Assembly (NCBI GenBank): GCA_004376055.2
Contig: CP049016.1
Location: 620,001 to 684,000 of the forward strand
Direction of reading: 5' to 3'
Source of the DNA: Nitrospirales bacterium LBB_01
Lineage (GTDB): Bacteria; Nitrospirota; Thermodesulfovibrionia; Thermodesulfovibrionales; Magnetobacteriaceae
Length of the DNA: 64,000 nucleotides
Under the pieces are notes generated by a model. That model had not been told where the DNA came from. It saw only the letters and a program-made list of their open reading frames with translations, and did no database searches. Made by a program: the position numbers and the translations under genes. This document shows, piece after piece, positions 1 through 7,880 of the stretch; the first letter of the stretch is position 1; each line of letters begins with the position of its first letter.

Positions 1-339
1 AGGCGGCGGGAATCGAACCCGCGTCCGAAAGCACTACTCTTAAGCCGCTACATGCTTAGTCTGTTTTTTAGCTCTTGGGTATTTTAGCGCCAACAGACAG
101 GCTCACCGTACCCGTATTCCCTATGATCTCACGCCTGATGCAGGGACCTCATCAGCCGCCAGCCCGCTTTATGACGCATATCCAAGGTAGCAGACCTCCC
201 CAGGAATGCGTGCCGCTTATTTAAGCGGCAAGTGCCAGTTCGTCGTTGGCTTTTGTAAGTTTTTCCGCTTTTTTACGTGACCGCGGAAACACGACATGCT
301 GCCTAAGCCTCATAACCCCCGTCGAATCCATACGCCCCC
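1..339 (-). ncRNA. ssrA: tmRNA (SsrA), 3' end cut by window edge
   Basis: Transfer-messenger RNA for trans-translation, which rescues stalled ribosomes and tags the nascent protein. On the minus strand the RNA begins with GGGGGCG followed by the conserved GGATTCGACGGGGG block. It ends with a T-arm carrying GGGTTCGATTCCCGC and the acceptor strand CGCCT. The 5' GGGGGCG pairs with CGCCTCC, of which the last bases and ACCA lie before position 1. The tag reading frame is intact in the middle. It follows smpB on the same strand with a gap of about 10 bases, so protein and RNA partners are adjacent and possibly co-transcribed. Confidence 0.95.
221..250 (-). other. tmRNA-encoded proteolysis tag frame
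   Basis: The resume codon region reads GCC AAC GAC GAA CTG GCA CTT GCC GCT TAA, encoding ANDELALAA before the stop. E. coli encodes ANDENYALAA, so this tag is one residue shorter but keeps the AND start and the LAA degron end recognised by ClpXP-type proteases. A stem formed by GCCGCTTA and TAAGCGGC spans the stop codon, as is common in tmRNAs. Confidence 0.9.
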
Positions 340-349
340 ATGTGCTTTA

Positions 350-787
350 CTAACTAAACTCTCTGTCCATCTCTCTTTTTATATCACGCTCCTTTATTTT
401 TTCTCGTTTTTCATATTCTCGTTTGCCCTTAGCAAGCCCCACCTCAACTTTCACGTAAGGACCCTTAAAATACACCTTAAGCGGAATCAGCGAATACCCG
501 CGCTGTGCCGTTTTGCCCACCAGCTTCAGTATCTCCTTTATGTGAAAAAGCAGTTTCCGTGTCCTTAGCGGCTCGTGGTTCATAATGTTACCGTGACTAT
601 ATGGGCTTATGTGACAATTAAGCATAAACGCTTCCTTGTCTTTGATTATAACATAACTATCCCGCAAGTTTATCCTGCCCTCACGAATGGCCTTTACCTC
701 AGTGCCCTTTAAACTAACGCCGGCCTCCAGAGTCTCCTCTATCGTGTAGTCATGGTACGCCTTCTTATTTTGAGCCGCCAATCTCAT
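350..787 (-). CDS. smpB: SsrA-binding protein SmpB
   Basis: Small basic protein that binds tmRNA and delivers it to stalled ribosomes. Family landmarks are NKKAYHDY near the N-terminus, LKGTEVKAIREG, an SYV strand, RTRKLLFH and LAKGKREYEKRE leading into the basic C-terminal tail. The chosen ATG gives 145 residues, matching the family, with NKK seven residues in. An in-frame ATG at 805 would add six residues (MCYNKD). Neither start has a clear Shine-Dalgarno. A TATAAT lies six bases upstream of the 787 ATG, so the transcript could be almost leaderless. The gene sits immediately upstream of ssrA on the same strand. Confidence 0.95.
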   Translation of the reverse strand: MRLAAQNKKAYHDYTIEETLEAGVSLKGTEVKAIREGRINLRDSYVIIKDKEAFMLNCHISPYSHGNIMNHEPLRTRKLLFHIKEILKLVGKTAQRGYSLIPLKVYFKGPYVKVEVGLAKGKREYEKREKIKERDIKREMDREFS

Positions 788-887
788 GTCTTTATTATAG
801 CACATTTTTTGCTTTAACTTAATGCTGTTATTTTAATTAATGATAGATGAGACGGCGGTTTTAATCAGAAACGTGTTTTTTGCTTCA

Positions 888-1220
888 CTATAAGCTAATA
901 AGCAACTGAACCTTGTTTACAATATCACGTATAACTTTTTCGGAAAGCTTGCATATATAAACTGCGCGTCTTGCTTGCCAGTCAAGACTTTTTATTTGAT
1001 CAGTCAAGACGGCTCCACTGACAGCTTCTGTACCGCTAATTACTACTTCAAATGGATATCCCTTTATTTGATTTGTGATTGGGCAGCATAATGCTAATCC
1101 GGCTTTTTTATTATATATTTTTGAAGACAGAACAAATGCCGGACGCCGTCCCGTTTGCTCATGACCGCACTGAGGGTCAAAGGAAAGCCTTACGCAATCA
1201 ACGCGGTCAGTGTTTATTTC
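888..1220 (-). pseudogene. MazF/PemK-family toxin remnant without start codon
   Basis: This frame encodes an almost complete MazF-like endoribonuclease: FDPQCGHEQTGRRPAFVLS, then CCPITNQIKGYPFEVV, then SGAVLTDQIKSLDW and a C-terminal helix ending VQLLISL. These match the conserved E-Q-x-G-R-R-P and T-N motifs of MazF. The open frame begins right after a TAG at 1221-1223, and no ATG, GTG or TTG precedes the conserved core. About ten N-terminal residues and the start codon are missing, as if a short deletion took out the mazE-mazF junction. The conserved body carries no other stop, so decay looks recent. Expression by coupling or a non-standard start is not excluded. Confidence 0.75.
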
Positions 1221-1290
1221 CTACGGGACGTCCAAAGTCTAACTCCTTGTGTTGGTTATCGGCAGTTATACCGCTTACAAGTCCCTCCAG
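1207..1290 (-). pseudogene. MazE-like antitoxin C-terminal tail, fused to cyclase gene
   Basis: The last 27 residues of the upstream cyclase-like reading frame read LEGLVSGITADNQHKELDFG followed by RPVGNKH. This resembles the toxin-binding tail of MazE antitoxins (LEELV..ITPENRHEE.D.G.PVG). The terminal E-x-W usual in MazE is missing, and the stop overlaps the start-less mazF frame. The N-terminal SpoVT/AbrB-like DNA-binding part of MazE is absent. I read it as a remnant captured in frame by the cyclase gene, consistent with the adjoining mazF fragment. Confidence 0.65.
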
Positions 1291-2895
1291 TGTGTGTACA
1301 GACTGTTGAGAAAGTCTTCTTAATCTTTCTATCTTAACTGCCCTTCGCTCTATTAAGGAGTCGCCGTTTTTTACTTTATCTATTGTATCTTTACAACGTT
1401 CTATGAAAGCCAGCTTGGGTAATCTTTCTGGTGTGGCATAAGACGTGGCAAAAATAACTCCTGTTTTTGGAACTTTCTTGTTCGCAACATTAATAGCTTC
1501 ATCAAGGTATTTGAAAGAGAGTTTTTTAAGAGTGGTATCTTCTTCTGAGGCAAAACTGTATTCATTTAAGAGAGTAGCCGCACAAAGAAGCACATTAGCC
1601 TTGTAGTGTGGTACAAGCGATAAGCCAAGGTATTCGTCTATCGTTTTCTTTACCATTACAGATTGGTTTTCCCTTTTATTTTCTAACTTTTTCCCTAGAA
1701 GTAAATGTAAAAGAAAAGTTATATTTAATTGATTGGGTTTAGTTTCCTCTATATTCATTATGCTTAACCAATATTTTGCTCTTGCCTTGGAAGCACCAAA
1801 TGATGTTCCTTTATGGAATTCCGCATAAGCTTTTTTACGTAAATCATTGGATTTGTCTACCAATTTGTCAAATGTTTCACCTATATCTACATGGTACAAT
1901 AGCCAATTATCTATAAAATTTGACCAAAAATAGTATAGTAAGCCCGTTTCGGCATATACCTCCTCATTATAAGTATCAAGTTTTATAGCCTGTAACATTA
2001 TCTGCTCTGCTTGATGCAGTAACAACTCACAAGTAAGATAGAGCCCTTTTATGTCAGTTTTATCAAAGGGACAAGAATGTTTAAACGCTTTTTGTATATA
2101 AGAATGTCCTAAAATAATCCAGGCAACTGAAATATCTTTGTTTATCCAAATGACTTTTTCAATAATATCTATAGCCTTGTCAATGTTATCATTCAAGAAA
2201 TTATCAGTTGCAACTTTGACACCAAGCCATGAATTGGAGTAATCTTTAAGAAAAAGTTTTTCATGCATGATATCTTGTTTACGCTTGTCCTTTTTTACTG
2301 AATAATCATTTCTACTCCAATATATCCATTCATAAAAACTCAAAATCTCATAAACAAATTCGTCCTGTGACATGCCTTTAAGTTTTAACCTTTCACCTTT
2401 TGAAAATTGTACCTTGATATCTTTTTCAATTGCTTTTTGGTATGCACTTCCGCTTAACATGATTCTTGTCTGATGACCATGTTCTCTTGCTGTACTTTCA
2501 ATTCTCTTGGCAAGGCTTATTGAGTAGCCCTCGTATGATATATTACTTGCGTTCAATTCGTGTGACCATATATACCCAAAATTTATACCTATTGCTAAGT
2601 CTATCGGTCGTTTTCTTTCTTTCAGTCTTATCTTATTATAATTAGAGGCAAGCCATTTAAGTTTTAAATTTCTCGCTATAGATATAGTTTCTGAAAGTTC
2701 TTTTCCGCCTAAAACTGAAGATTTTGATTTAACGCATTTTTTGATAAACAATAACTCATCACCACTAATTCTAAAATAATCTTTTCCTTTGACGACAGTT
2801 TGTGCTATTTCTTGATAATTATTTAACATTTTTTTATATATTTCTGGTGGCAGGGTATCAGCAAATTCTACGGAGCCTATAATATCTGCAAACAT
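1207..2895 (-). CDS. Adenylate/guanylate cyclase-like protein with MazE-like tail
   Basis: Class III nucleotidyl cyclase domain in about residues 1-190. MFADIIGS carries the first metal-binding Asp, FRISGDELLF the second, and AIGINFGYIW and GYSISLAKRIEST follow as expected. Residues about 200-500 are helical with TPR-like spacing (for example AWIILGHSYIQKA, VYAETGLLYYF) and may be a protein-interaction module. The final 27 residues are a MazE-like tail. The ATG at 2895 starts directly at the first catalytic motif. In-frame codons upstream to a TGA at 2956 still look coding (FQKDERFPAII) but contain no usual start, so the N-terminus may be truncated. A role in cAMP or cGMP synthesis is inferred and untested. 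Confidence 0.7.
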   Translation of the reverse strand: MFADIIGSVEFADTLPPEIYKKMLNNYQEIAQTVVKGKDYFRISGDELLFIKKCVKSKSSVLGGKELSETISIARNLKLKWLASNYNKIRLKERKRPIDLAIGINFGYIWSHELNASNISYEGYSISLAKRIESTAREHGHQTRIMLSGSAYQKAIEKDIKVQFSKGERLKLKGMSQDEFVYEILSFYEWIYWSRNDYSVKKDKRKQDIMHEKLFLKDYSNSWLGVKVATDNFLNDNIDKAIDIIEKVIWINKDISVAWIILGHSYIQKAFKHSCPFDKTDIKGLYLTCELLLHQAEQIMLQAIKLDTYNEEVYAETGLLYYFWSNFIDNWLLYHVDIGETFDKLVDKSNDLRKKAYAEFHKGTSFGASKARAKYWLSIMNIEETKPNQLNITFLLHLLLGKKLENKRENQSVMVKKTIDEYLGLSLVPHYKANVLLCAATLLNEYSFASEEDTTLKKLSFKYLDEAINVANKKVPKTGVIFATSYATPERLPKLAFIERCKDTIDKVKNGDSLIERRAVKIERLRRLSQQSVHTLEGLVSGITADNQHKELDFGRPVGNKH

Positions 2896-3312
2896 TATTA
2901 TTGCTGGAAATCTTTCGTCTTTTTGAAATTTATTTTCCCTCCCTGTGCTGTTACATCAGCGTGAGTCATCTACGAACAATACCGCTACCGTTTGTTTGTG
3001 AGCATGAGTTTTAAAGGTATGAAGGGTTTGTCACTAAGTATATCTCATGGACACATCAAACCAGATGTCCACCTAAGCGCCTGCTGACTACTCTCCCAAA
3101 CCAGCCGCTTTCACCTCAGATAAAAACCAGCATCACGCTCATTCCTGTCCTTTTTCCACTATATTAATTATTTCTGTGAAATGTCAACAGGGTTAACAGG
3201 GCAAACGCATTTCATTGGAAAAGATTAAACAGCTTGCGAGCGATTAACACACATTCTTAAAATAAGGTACTTTTGATGAGAAGGAGGCTGAATTTTAACG
3301 TTTTGTAGGTTT
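2896..3312. other. Gene-free stretch upstream of the cyclase gene
   Basis: No open frame of recognisable family was found on either strand. The first 60 bases continue the cyclase frame without a start codon. The rest may hold the cyclase promoter, but I see no convincing -35/-10 pair. Confidence 0.4.
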
Positions 3313-3404
3313 GACGAGATTGCTTCGCTACGCTCGCAATGACAAACTTGGCTGTTTCTCTTATCTGTCATTGCGAGGAGCGATAGCGACGTGGCAATCT
3401 CGCC
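3313..3404. repeat. Inverted pair of REP-like palindromes (GCAATGAC / GTCATTGC type)
   Basis: The left arm GAGATTGCTTCGCTACGC continues to GCAATGAC at 3343. The right arm starts GTCATTGCGAGGAGCGATAG at 3367 and ends GGCAATCTCGCC. The two arms are imperfect inverted copies around a 23-base spacer. A second copy of the arrangement is at 41647-41772. Repeats of this type are widely scattered in bacterial genomes. Confidence 0.8.
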
Positions 3405-3590
3405 TAAGAAACAAAGCGATAATAACAATATTTTTTCTAATGCGTTTGCCCTGACAGGGTTAAGCATAAGTTTTTCTTATAAACATATCAACTCAAGCTA
3501 TACGCTAAATATGCTTCAACTTCTCTGTATTATTTTAATTACTTATTTTGATATAATAGACTCTTTAAAATTCTAAAGGAGAATTGATAC

Positions 3591-4262
3591 ATGGAAATAA
3601 TAACCCCGGGCACTCCTCAAACCGAGTGCAGAAGATGCGGCGACTGCTGCACAAAAGGCTCCCCCACGCTGCATGTTACCGACGAGGTGTTGCTAATTGA
3701 GGGAACTCTCAACTACAAGGACATATACACTATCAGAGCCGGCGAGCTTGTATATAACAACATTGACGACGAGTTTATCACAATAGAAGAAGAACTGATT
3801 AAAATAAAAGAAAAACCGGGAAGCAGAGAATGTATCTTCTTTAGCAAAGACGACAATTCCTGCAAGATTTACGAAAAACGCCCCACTCAGTGCCAGGCGT
3901 TTGAGTGCTGGAATACAGAAAAATTTCTTAGTGTGTTTGGTGAGGAAAAAATCACTCGTGAAAGGCTTTTAAAGTCCAGCCCCGCACTTCTAAACATAGT
4001 GGATACCCACGAGCTAAAGTGCTCATATTCCGTGCTAAATAACCTCTTTGAAGAGATTCGCTCCGGTAACGATCTGGTTAATGACGTGTTTGCTATCTTA
4101 AATTACGATATGACGCTTCGCCCTATGCTCTCCGATAAGATGGGCGTGCCTAATGATTACATGAATCTTCTTCTGGGGCGTCCGCTTACCGAGACCATCA
4201 TAATGTTTGGATATAAAATTGAAACCGAAGAAGGCGGATATTTTACACTGGTTAATATCTGA
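3591..4262 (+). CDS. YkgJ-family Cys-cluster protein
   Basis: Small soluble protein of the YkgJ/zinc- or iron-chelating domain family. The N-terminus has C-x2-C-x2-CC (ECRRCGDCCTKGSP, about residues 13-26), and the middle has CIFFS..NSCKIYEKRPTQCQAFEC (about residues 83-107). These eight Cys are the proposed metal or Fe-S ligands of the family; its biochemical role is not firmly known. AAAGGAG lies eleven bases before the ATG. The C-terminal 90 residues have no recognised motif. It stands alone, with repeats on both sides. Confidence 0.85.
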   Translation: MEIITPGTPQTECRRCGDCCTKGSPTLHVTDEVLLIEGTLNYKDIYTIRAGELVYNNIDDEFITIEEELIKIKEKPGSRECIFFSKDDNSCKIYEKRPTQCQAFECWNTEKFLSVFGEEKITRERLLKSSPALLNIVDTHELKCSYSVLNNLFEEIRSGNDLVNDVFAILNYDMTLRPMLSDKMGVPNDYMNLLLGRPLTETIIMFGYKIETEEGGYFTLVNI

Positions 4263-4277
4263 GATAAAAAAAATTTT

Positions 4278-4336
4278 TAAACACAAATGGGCACAGATAA
4301 TTTATCAATAGCTATAATCTGTGTTAATCCGTGGTT
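4278..4336. repeat. Imperfect palindrome with ATCTGTGTTAATCCGTGG motif
   Basis: Between the YkgJ-like gene and the convergent membrane-protein gene lies ACACAAATGGGCACAGAT followed by an ATCTGTGTTAATCCGTGG arm. I recognise this as a dispersed intergenic motif in many bacterial genomes. It sits between converging genes and might act as a bidirectional 3' structure. Evidence for a function is weak. Confidence 0.5.
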
Positions 4337-4649
4337 AATAATCCTTTTTTAGGAGGCCGATTATGCCCATGATAAGTATAAATGTGCCAAAAAAGGCATA
4401 AAGAGGCATACCCCACTCAGTTTTTTCAAACGTTGCGATGAGAAACTCGCGTTTGTAGATATATCCCCAGAAAAAAACAAATATATACGTCACAACAAGA
4501 CCAATACGGAATCTCCCCATTAGCAGACAAATTGAATTTGCCACCACAAAAAGCAACATCTGTGCAAGCGGGATTGAAAATTCCTTGTCGGTCAAAAATC
4601 CAATAAGCGTGCTGTCTGTCGCTACCTTTGTTGCAATATCTGCTGCCAT
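4335..4649 (-). CDS. Small three-helix membrane protein, unknown function
   Basis: 104 residues with three predicted transmembrane segments: IPLAQMLLFVVANSICLLMG (about 26-45), IGLVVTYIFVFFWGYIY (about 49-65) and MPLYAFFGTFILIMGIIGLL (about 81-100). The N-terminus is short and mildly acidic. GGGAAAG lies directly before the ATG as a weak ribosome site. I do not recognise a named family. Nearest genes point away or are separated by repeats, so context gives no function. Confidence 0.65.
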   Translation of the reverse strand: MAADIATKVATDSTLIGFLTDKEFSIPLAQMLLFVVANSICLLMGRFRIGLVVTYIFVFFWGYIYKREFLIATFEKTEWGMPLYAFFGTFILIMGIIGLLKKDY

Positions 4650-4757
4650 ACTTTCCCTACAGTATCACAAGTTATAAAAATATGCAAATAAAAAAAATGC
4701 TTATTGAGTTAACTCCTGTAAATTTTTTTCAGTCAGCAAATGATACAGTAAAAAGGA

Positions 4758-4870
4758 CTGGATTCCCGCTCGTAGGCGGGAATGACAAAGGGGGGCAATT
4801 TTACAGGGGAATCCCCTTTAGGGGAGGTCATTCCTTTTTTTCTTGTCATTCCTGCGAAGGCAGGAATCCA
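4758..4870. repeat. MITE-like element with GGATTCC/GGAATCC palindromic ends
   Basis: The left hairpin runs CTGGATTCCCGCTCGTAGGC to AATGAC. The right hairpin runs GTCATTCCTGCGAAGGCAGG to AATCCA. The interior contains GGGGAATCCCCTTTAGGGGA. The same two different arms, in the same relative order, recur at 30744-30871 and, reverse complemented, at 53054-53165. A rearranged copy is at 45124-45205. The stretch 4650-5049 holds no gene besides this element. Confidence 0.85.
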
Positions 4871-5049
4871 TTTTTTTGTTTGCGGAGCTAACTGCATAGG
4901 CAAATAAATTTTTTAGTTTAATTAAACTGTAAAAAAATGCTAAACTACTTTGGGAGTGCTTTATATTCTGTCTGTCGGCAGGCGGACGCTTTGAGACTAC
5001 CTTAAACTATAGTAAGTGATGAAAGGACAATTTGTGCAGGTAAAAAGAA

Positions 5050-7422
5050 ATGGATAAAGTTGCAGCAGAGCGCATAGACAAGTACCGCAACCTCGTTGAA
5101 AATATGCACGACTTTGTGCTTGAGATTGATACCAACTGGCGGATTGTTTTTGCCAATAACTCATTTGCTTTTAATACCGGCTACTCCATTGACTCTCTCC
5201 TAAATACCGACATCATGGCGTATATTCACCCTGATGATATCAGTACGTGTATGCAGATTGCTGAAAAAAACACACTGCTTCGGACTACGTTAGAGTACAG
5301 GTTTAGAAAAGCTGATGACTCATACATGGTGCTTTCCACAAACACTAATCAACTCTATGATTCTTACGGAAAATTGACATCTTACCTGTTGGTTTCATTT
5401 GATATAACTGAAAGAAAACATGCTGAGGATCAGCTTAAGACCGATAAAGAGACGGCAGAGGCCGCAAATGTTGCCAAAAGCGACTTCATAGCCAATATCA
5501 GTCACGAGCTTAGAACCCCTATGAATGGAATAATCGGCATGACTGAGCTTACTTTGGAAACCGAGCTGTCTTCTGAACAGAGGCGGAACCTTGAAATGGT
5601 CAGGGACTCGGCTCACTCGCTTTTGCACTTATTAAACAGCGTGCTGGATTACTCTAAGATGGAGGCAGGTAAGTTTGAACTTGACAGCGTGGATTTCAAT
5701 ATCTATGATGTTGTAGAATCAGCACTTGATCCCCTCGGCGTTCAGTTTCAAAAAAAGGGCATTAAGCTCCACTGCATCATAGAGCCGGATGTTCCTGTGA
5801 CAGTAGTAGGCGACCCTGCAAGACTGAGGCAGATTATAATAAACATTTGCGGTAATGCTATAAAGTTTACAGAAAAAGGCTCTGTTACACTTAAACTTCG
5901 CAAAGATGGAACATCCGTTGGGCTGGATGGCACCGTTATGCTTAATTTCACAATAACCGATACCGGTATAGGGATACCAAAAAACAGAGTGGGCGCCATT
6001 TTTGACAGTTTCACACAGGTTGACCGCTCAACGGCAAGAAAATACGGCGGCACAGGACTTGGTCTTACTATAACGAAAAAACTCATTGTCTTAATGGGAG
6101 GCGACATAACAGTAAGCAGCACCATTAACGTTGGCACCACTTTTAATTTCACTATCCAATGTCGTGCCTTAACAGACAGAGGGGTGGAGCTTAAACCAGC
6201 TCTGGCAAAAATCTTTTCCGGTAAATCCATAATAGTAGCGGACTCTAACGACTCAGGCAGGGCTGCTTTAGTAAACATGTCAAAGTGGTGCGGATTTAAT
6301 GTGTATGAGGCAGAGAGTGTCTCTGAAATAGAGGAGGCTTATAAACAGGCCGCTGCCAAAGGTACTCCGATAGCGCTTGCTATAATATCTCCAGAGTTAA
6401 AAGATACAGACGGTTTTAGCGTTGTGTTGGATATAAAATCTGAAAACCGCCAGCCTGAGCCGGAAATCGTCATGCTAAATTACGGTGCTTCACCGGGATT
6501 TGCCGAAAAATGCCGACAGCTTGGTGTTTTGGCAACTCTTTCAATGCCTGCCAAATATATGGCGTTTGCCGATACTATGTGCATTGTTCTTAGCGGCTCA
6601 ACAGGTGAAGCAAAAACAGCTAAAGCAGTTACCAGCGCTGATAAACAAAAGACATTGAAAATACTCCTTGCCGAGGACAACATAGTAAACCGTGAATTGG
6701 CTGTAAGATTAATGAAAAAGAAGGGGCACTCTATAGTGACCGCAGTGACAGGCAAAGAGGCTCTGGAAAAGCTAAGTGCTGAGAGTTTTGATCTTGTATT
6801 TATGGACGTTCAGATGCCGGAGATGGACGGCTTTGAAGCAACAGGCATTATAAGAAGCGGAAAAGATAAAAATATAAATAAGGAAATAACGATAATAGCA
6901 ATGACGGCTCATGCGATGAAAGGCGACAGAGAGAGATGTATTGAGGCCGGAATGAACGACTTCATATCTAAACCAATTGCGGCAAGCTCTCTTTACGAAA
7001 TAATTGCAAAATACACTCCGGTTGACTCTGAAGAACACACCGTGACTGTATCAGAAGCAGCCAAGACCGAGAGACCGAAACTTGTTGCGTTTGACATAGA
7101 GGATTCACTGGATAGACTTGACAATGACGTGGAGCTGTTTAAAAAACTCTGCGAGGCATTCTTAGAGGATGCGCCACGACAGATTGAAAAACTCAAGGAG
7201 CTCCTTAAAGGCTCCGATGCTCATGCCATTGAAGCTCAAGCACATACGATAAAAGGAATGTCTTCAAACATAGGAGGCTCATTTGTAAGAAATGAGGCTC
7301 TGAGGATGGAATTAGCAGCAAGGAAGCCTGACTTTGAAAAGGTTCGGACAATTTATACAAAAATGGAAACAGAGATGACTGCGTTAATATCCATAGTGAA
7401 AGAGTATGCTTTGGGGAAATAG
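5050..7422 (+). CDS. Hybrid sensor histidine kinase (PAS-HisKA-HATPase-REC-REC-HPt)
   Basis: Soluble multi-domain kinase of 790 residues; no transmembrane segment is visible. A PAS domain spans about 10-125. HisKA has ISHELRTPMNGIIG with phospho-His at 152. The HATPase has NAIKFTE, DTGIGIP and GGTGLGL (about 270-370). A first receiver-like region (about 395-510) has lost its acidic pocket and phospho-Asp (IISPELKDTDGF). A second receiver is intact (FMDVQMPEMDG, Asp 586), and the C-terminal HPt carries AHTIKGMSS (His 732). The layout implies a His-Asp-His relay. The single-domain response regulator 35 bases downstream is the obvious final acceptor. Translation starts at ATG 5050; AAAAAG precedes it as a weak site. 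Confidence 0.9.
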   Translation: MDKVAAERIDKYRNLVENMHDFVLEIDTNWRIVFANNSFAFNTGYSIDSLLNTDIMAYIHPDDISTCMQIAEKNTLLRTTLEYRFRKADDSYMVLSTNTNQLYDSYGKLTSYLLVSFDITERKHAEDQLKTDKETAEAANVAKSDFIANISHELRTPMNGIIGMTELTLETELSSEQRRNLEMVRDSAHSLLHLLNSVLDYSKMEAGKFELDSVDFNIYDVVESALDPLGVQFQKKGIKLHCIIEPDVPVTVVGDPARLRQIIINICGNAIKFTEKGSVTLKLRKDGTSVGLDGTVMLNFTITDTGIGIPKNRVGAIFDSFTQVDRSTARKYGGTGLGLTITKKLIVLMGGDITVSSTINVGTTFNFTIQCRALTDRGVELKPALAKIFSGKSIIVADSNDSGRAALVNMSKWCGFNVYEAESVSEIEEAYKQAAAKGTPIALAIISPELKDTDGFSVVLDIKSENRQPEPEIVMLNYGASPGFAEKCRQLGVLATLSMPAKYMAFADTMCIVLSGSTGEAKTAKAVTSADKQKTLKILLAEDNIVNRELAVRLMKKKGHSIVTAVTGKEALEKLSAESFDLVFMDVQMPEMDGFEATGIIRSGKDKNINKEITIIAMTAHAMKGDRERCIEAGMNDFISKPIAASSLYEIIAKYTPVDSEEHTVTVSEAAKTERPKLVAFDIEDSLDRLDNDVELFKKLCEAFLEDAPRQIEKLKELLKGSDAHAIEAQAHTIKGMSSNIGGSFVRNEALRMELAARKPDFEKVRTIYTKMETEMTALISIVKEYALGK

Positions 7423-7457
7423 AGATTTTCAGATAAAATGAAAGGAGGCATGATTAA

Positions 7458-7859
7458 ATGAGAATACTGATAGCAGAGGATGACTTTACAAGCCGCACAC
7501 TGTTGCAGCATTTTTTGACTCCCTTTGGGGATGTGGATGTTACCGTAAATGGGGCGGAGGCAGTTGAGGCCTTTATGCTTGCTATGGATGAGGGACTTGG
7601 GTATGATCTTATTTGCCTTGACATCATGATGCCTGAGCTGGACGGGTTAAAGGCATTAAAAAACATTCGTGACAAGGAAAAGGCTATGGGAATTACACCC
7701 AACGAAGAGGTTAAAATTGTGATGACTACCGCTCTTGATTCGGCTAAAGACGTGCTTGATGCCTATTACCGAGGCGGTTGTAACGATTATCTTACTAAAC
7801 CTATAGATACAAAAAAGCTGCAAACATTGCTTAAAAATTACGGTTTTATCACTGAATAG
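7458..7859 (+). CDS. Single-domain response regulator
   Basis: CheY-like receiver of 133 residues with no output domain. Key residues are AEDD near the N-terminus, phospho-Asp 55 in CLDIMMPELDG, Thr in MTTAL and Lys in YLTKPID. A strong AAAGGAGG lies ten bases before the ATG. It sits just behind the HPt-ended hybrid kinase and probably takes its phosphate. The output is unknown; it would have to act by protein-protein contact. Confidence 0.9.
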   Translation: MRILIAEDDFTSRTLLQHFLTPFGDVDVTVNGAEAVEAFMLAMDEGLGYDLICLDIMMPELDGLKALKNIRDKEKAMGITPNEEVKIVMTTALDSAKDVLDAYYRGGCNDYLTKPIDTKKLQTLLKNYGFITE

Positions 7860-7880
7860 GCGCTTCTGCAAGAGACGTTG

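Noticed and set aside
296-568. Plus-strand open frame across ssrA and smpB
   Set aside because: It is antisense to two certain genes, has no ribosome site and no family resemblance.
3300-3410. CRISPR array
   Set aside because: Only one inverted pair of palindromes; no regularly spaced direct repeats with unique spacers occur anywhere in the window.
3225-3467. Minus-strand frame with CHCERSEAISS-like residues
   Set aside because: That peptide is the well-known translation of the REP-like palindrome, not a protein.
4628-4891. Plus-strand frame over the MITE-like element
   Set aside because: It reads repeat sequence (CHSCEGRNPFF type) and has no ribosome site.
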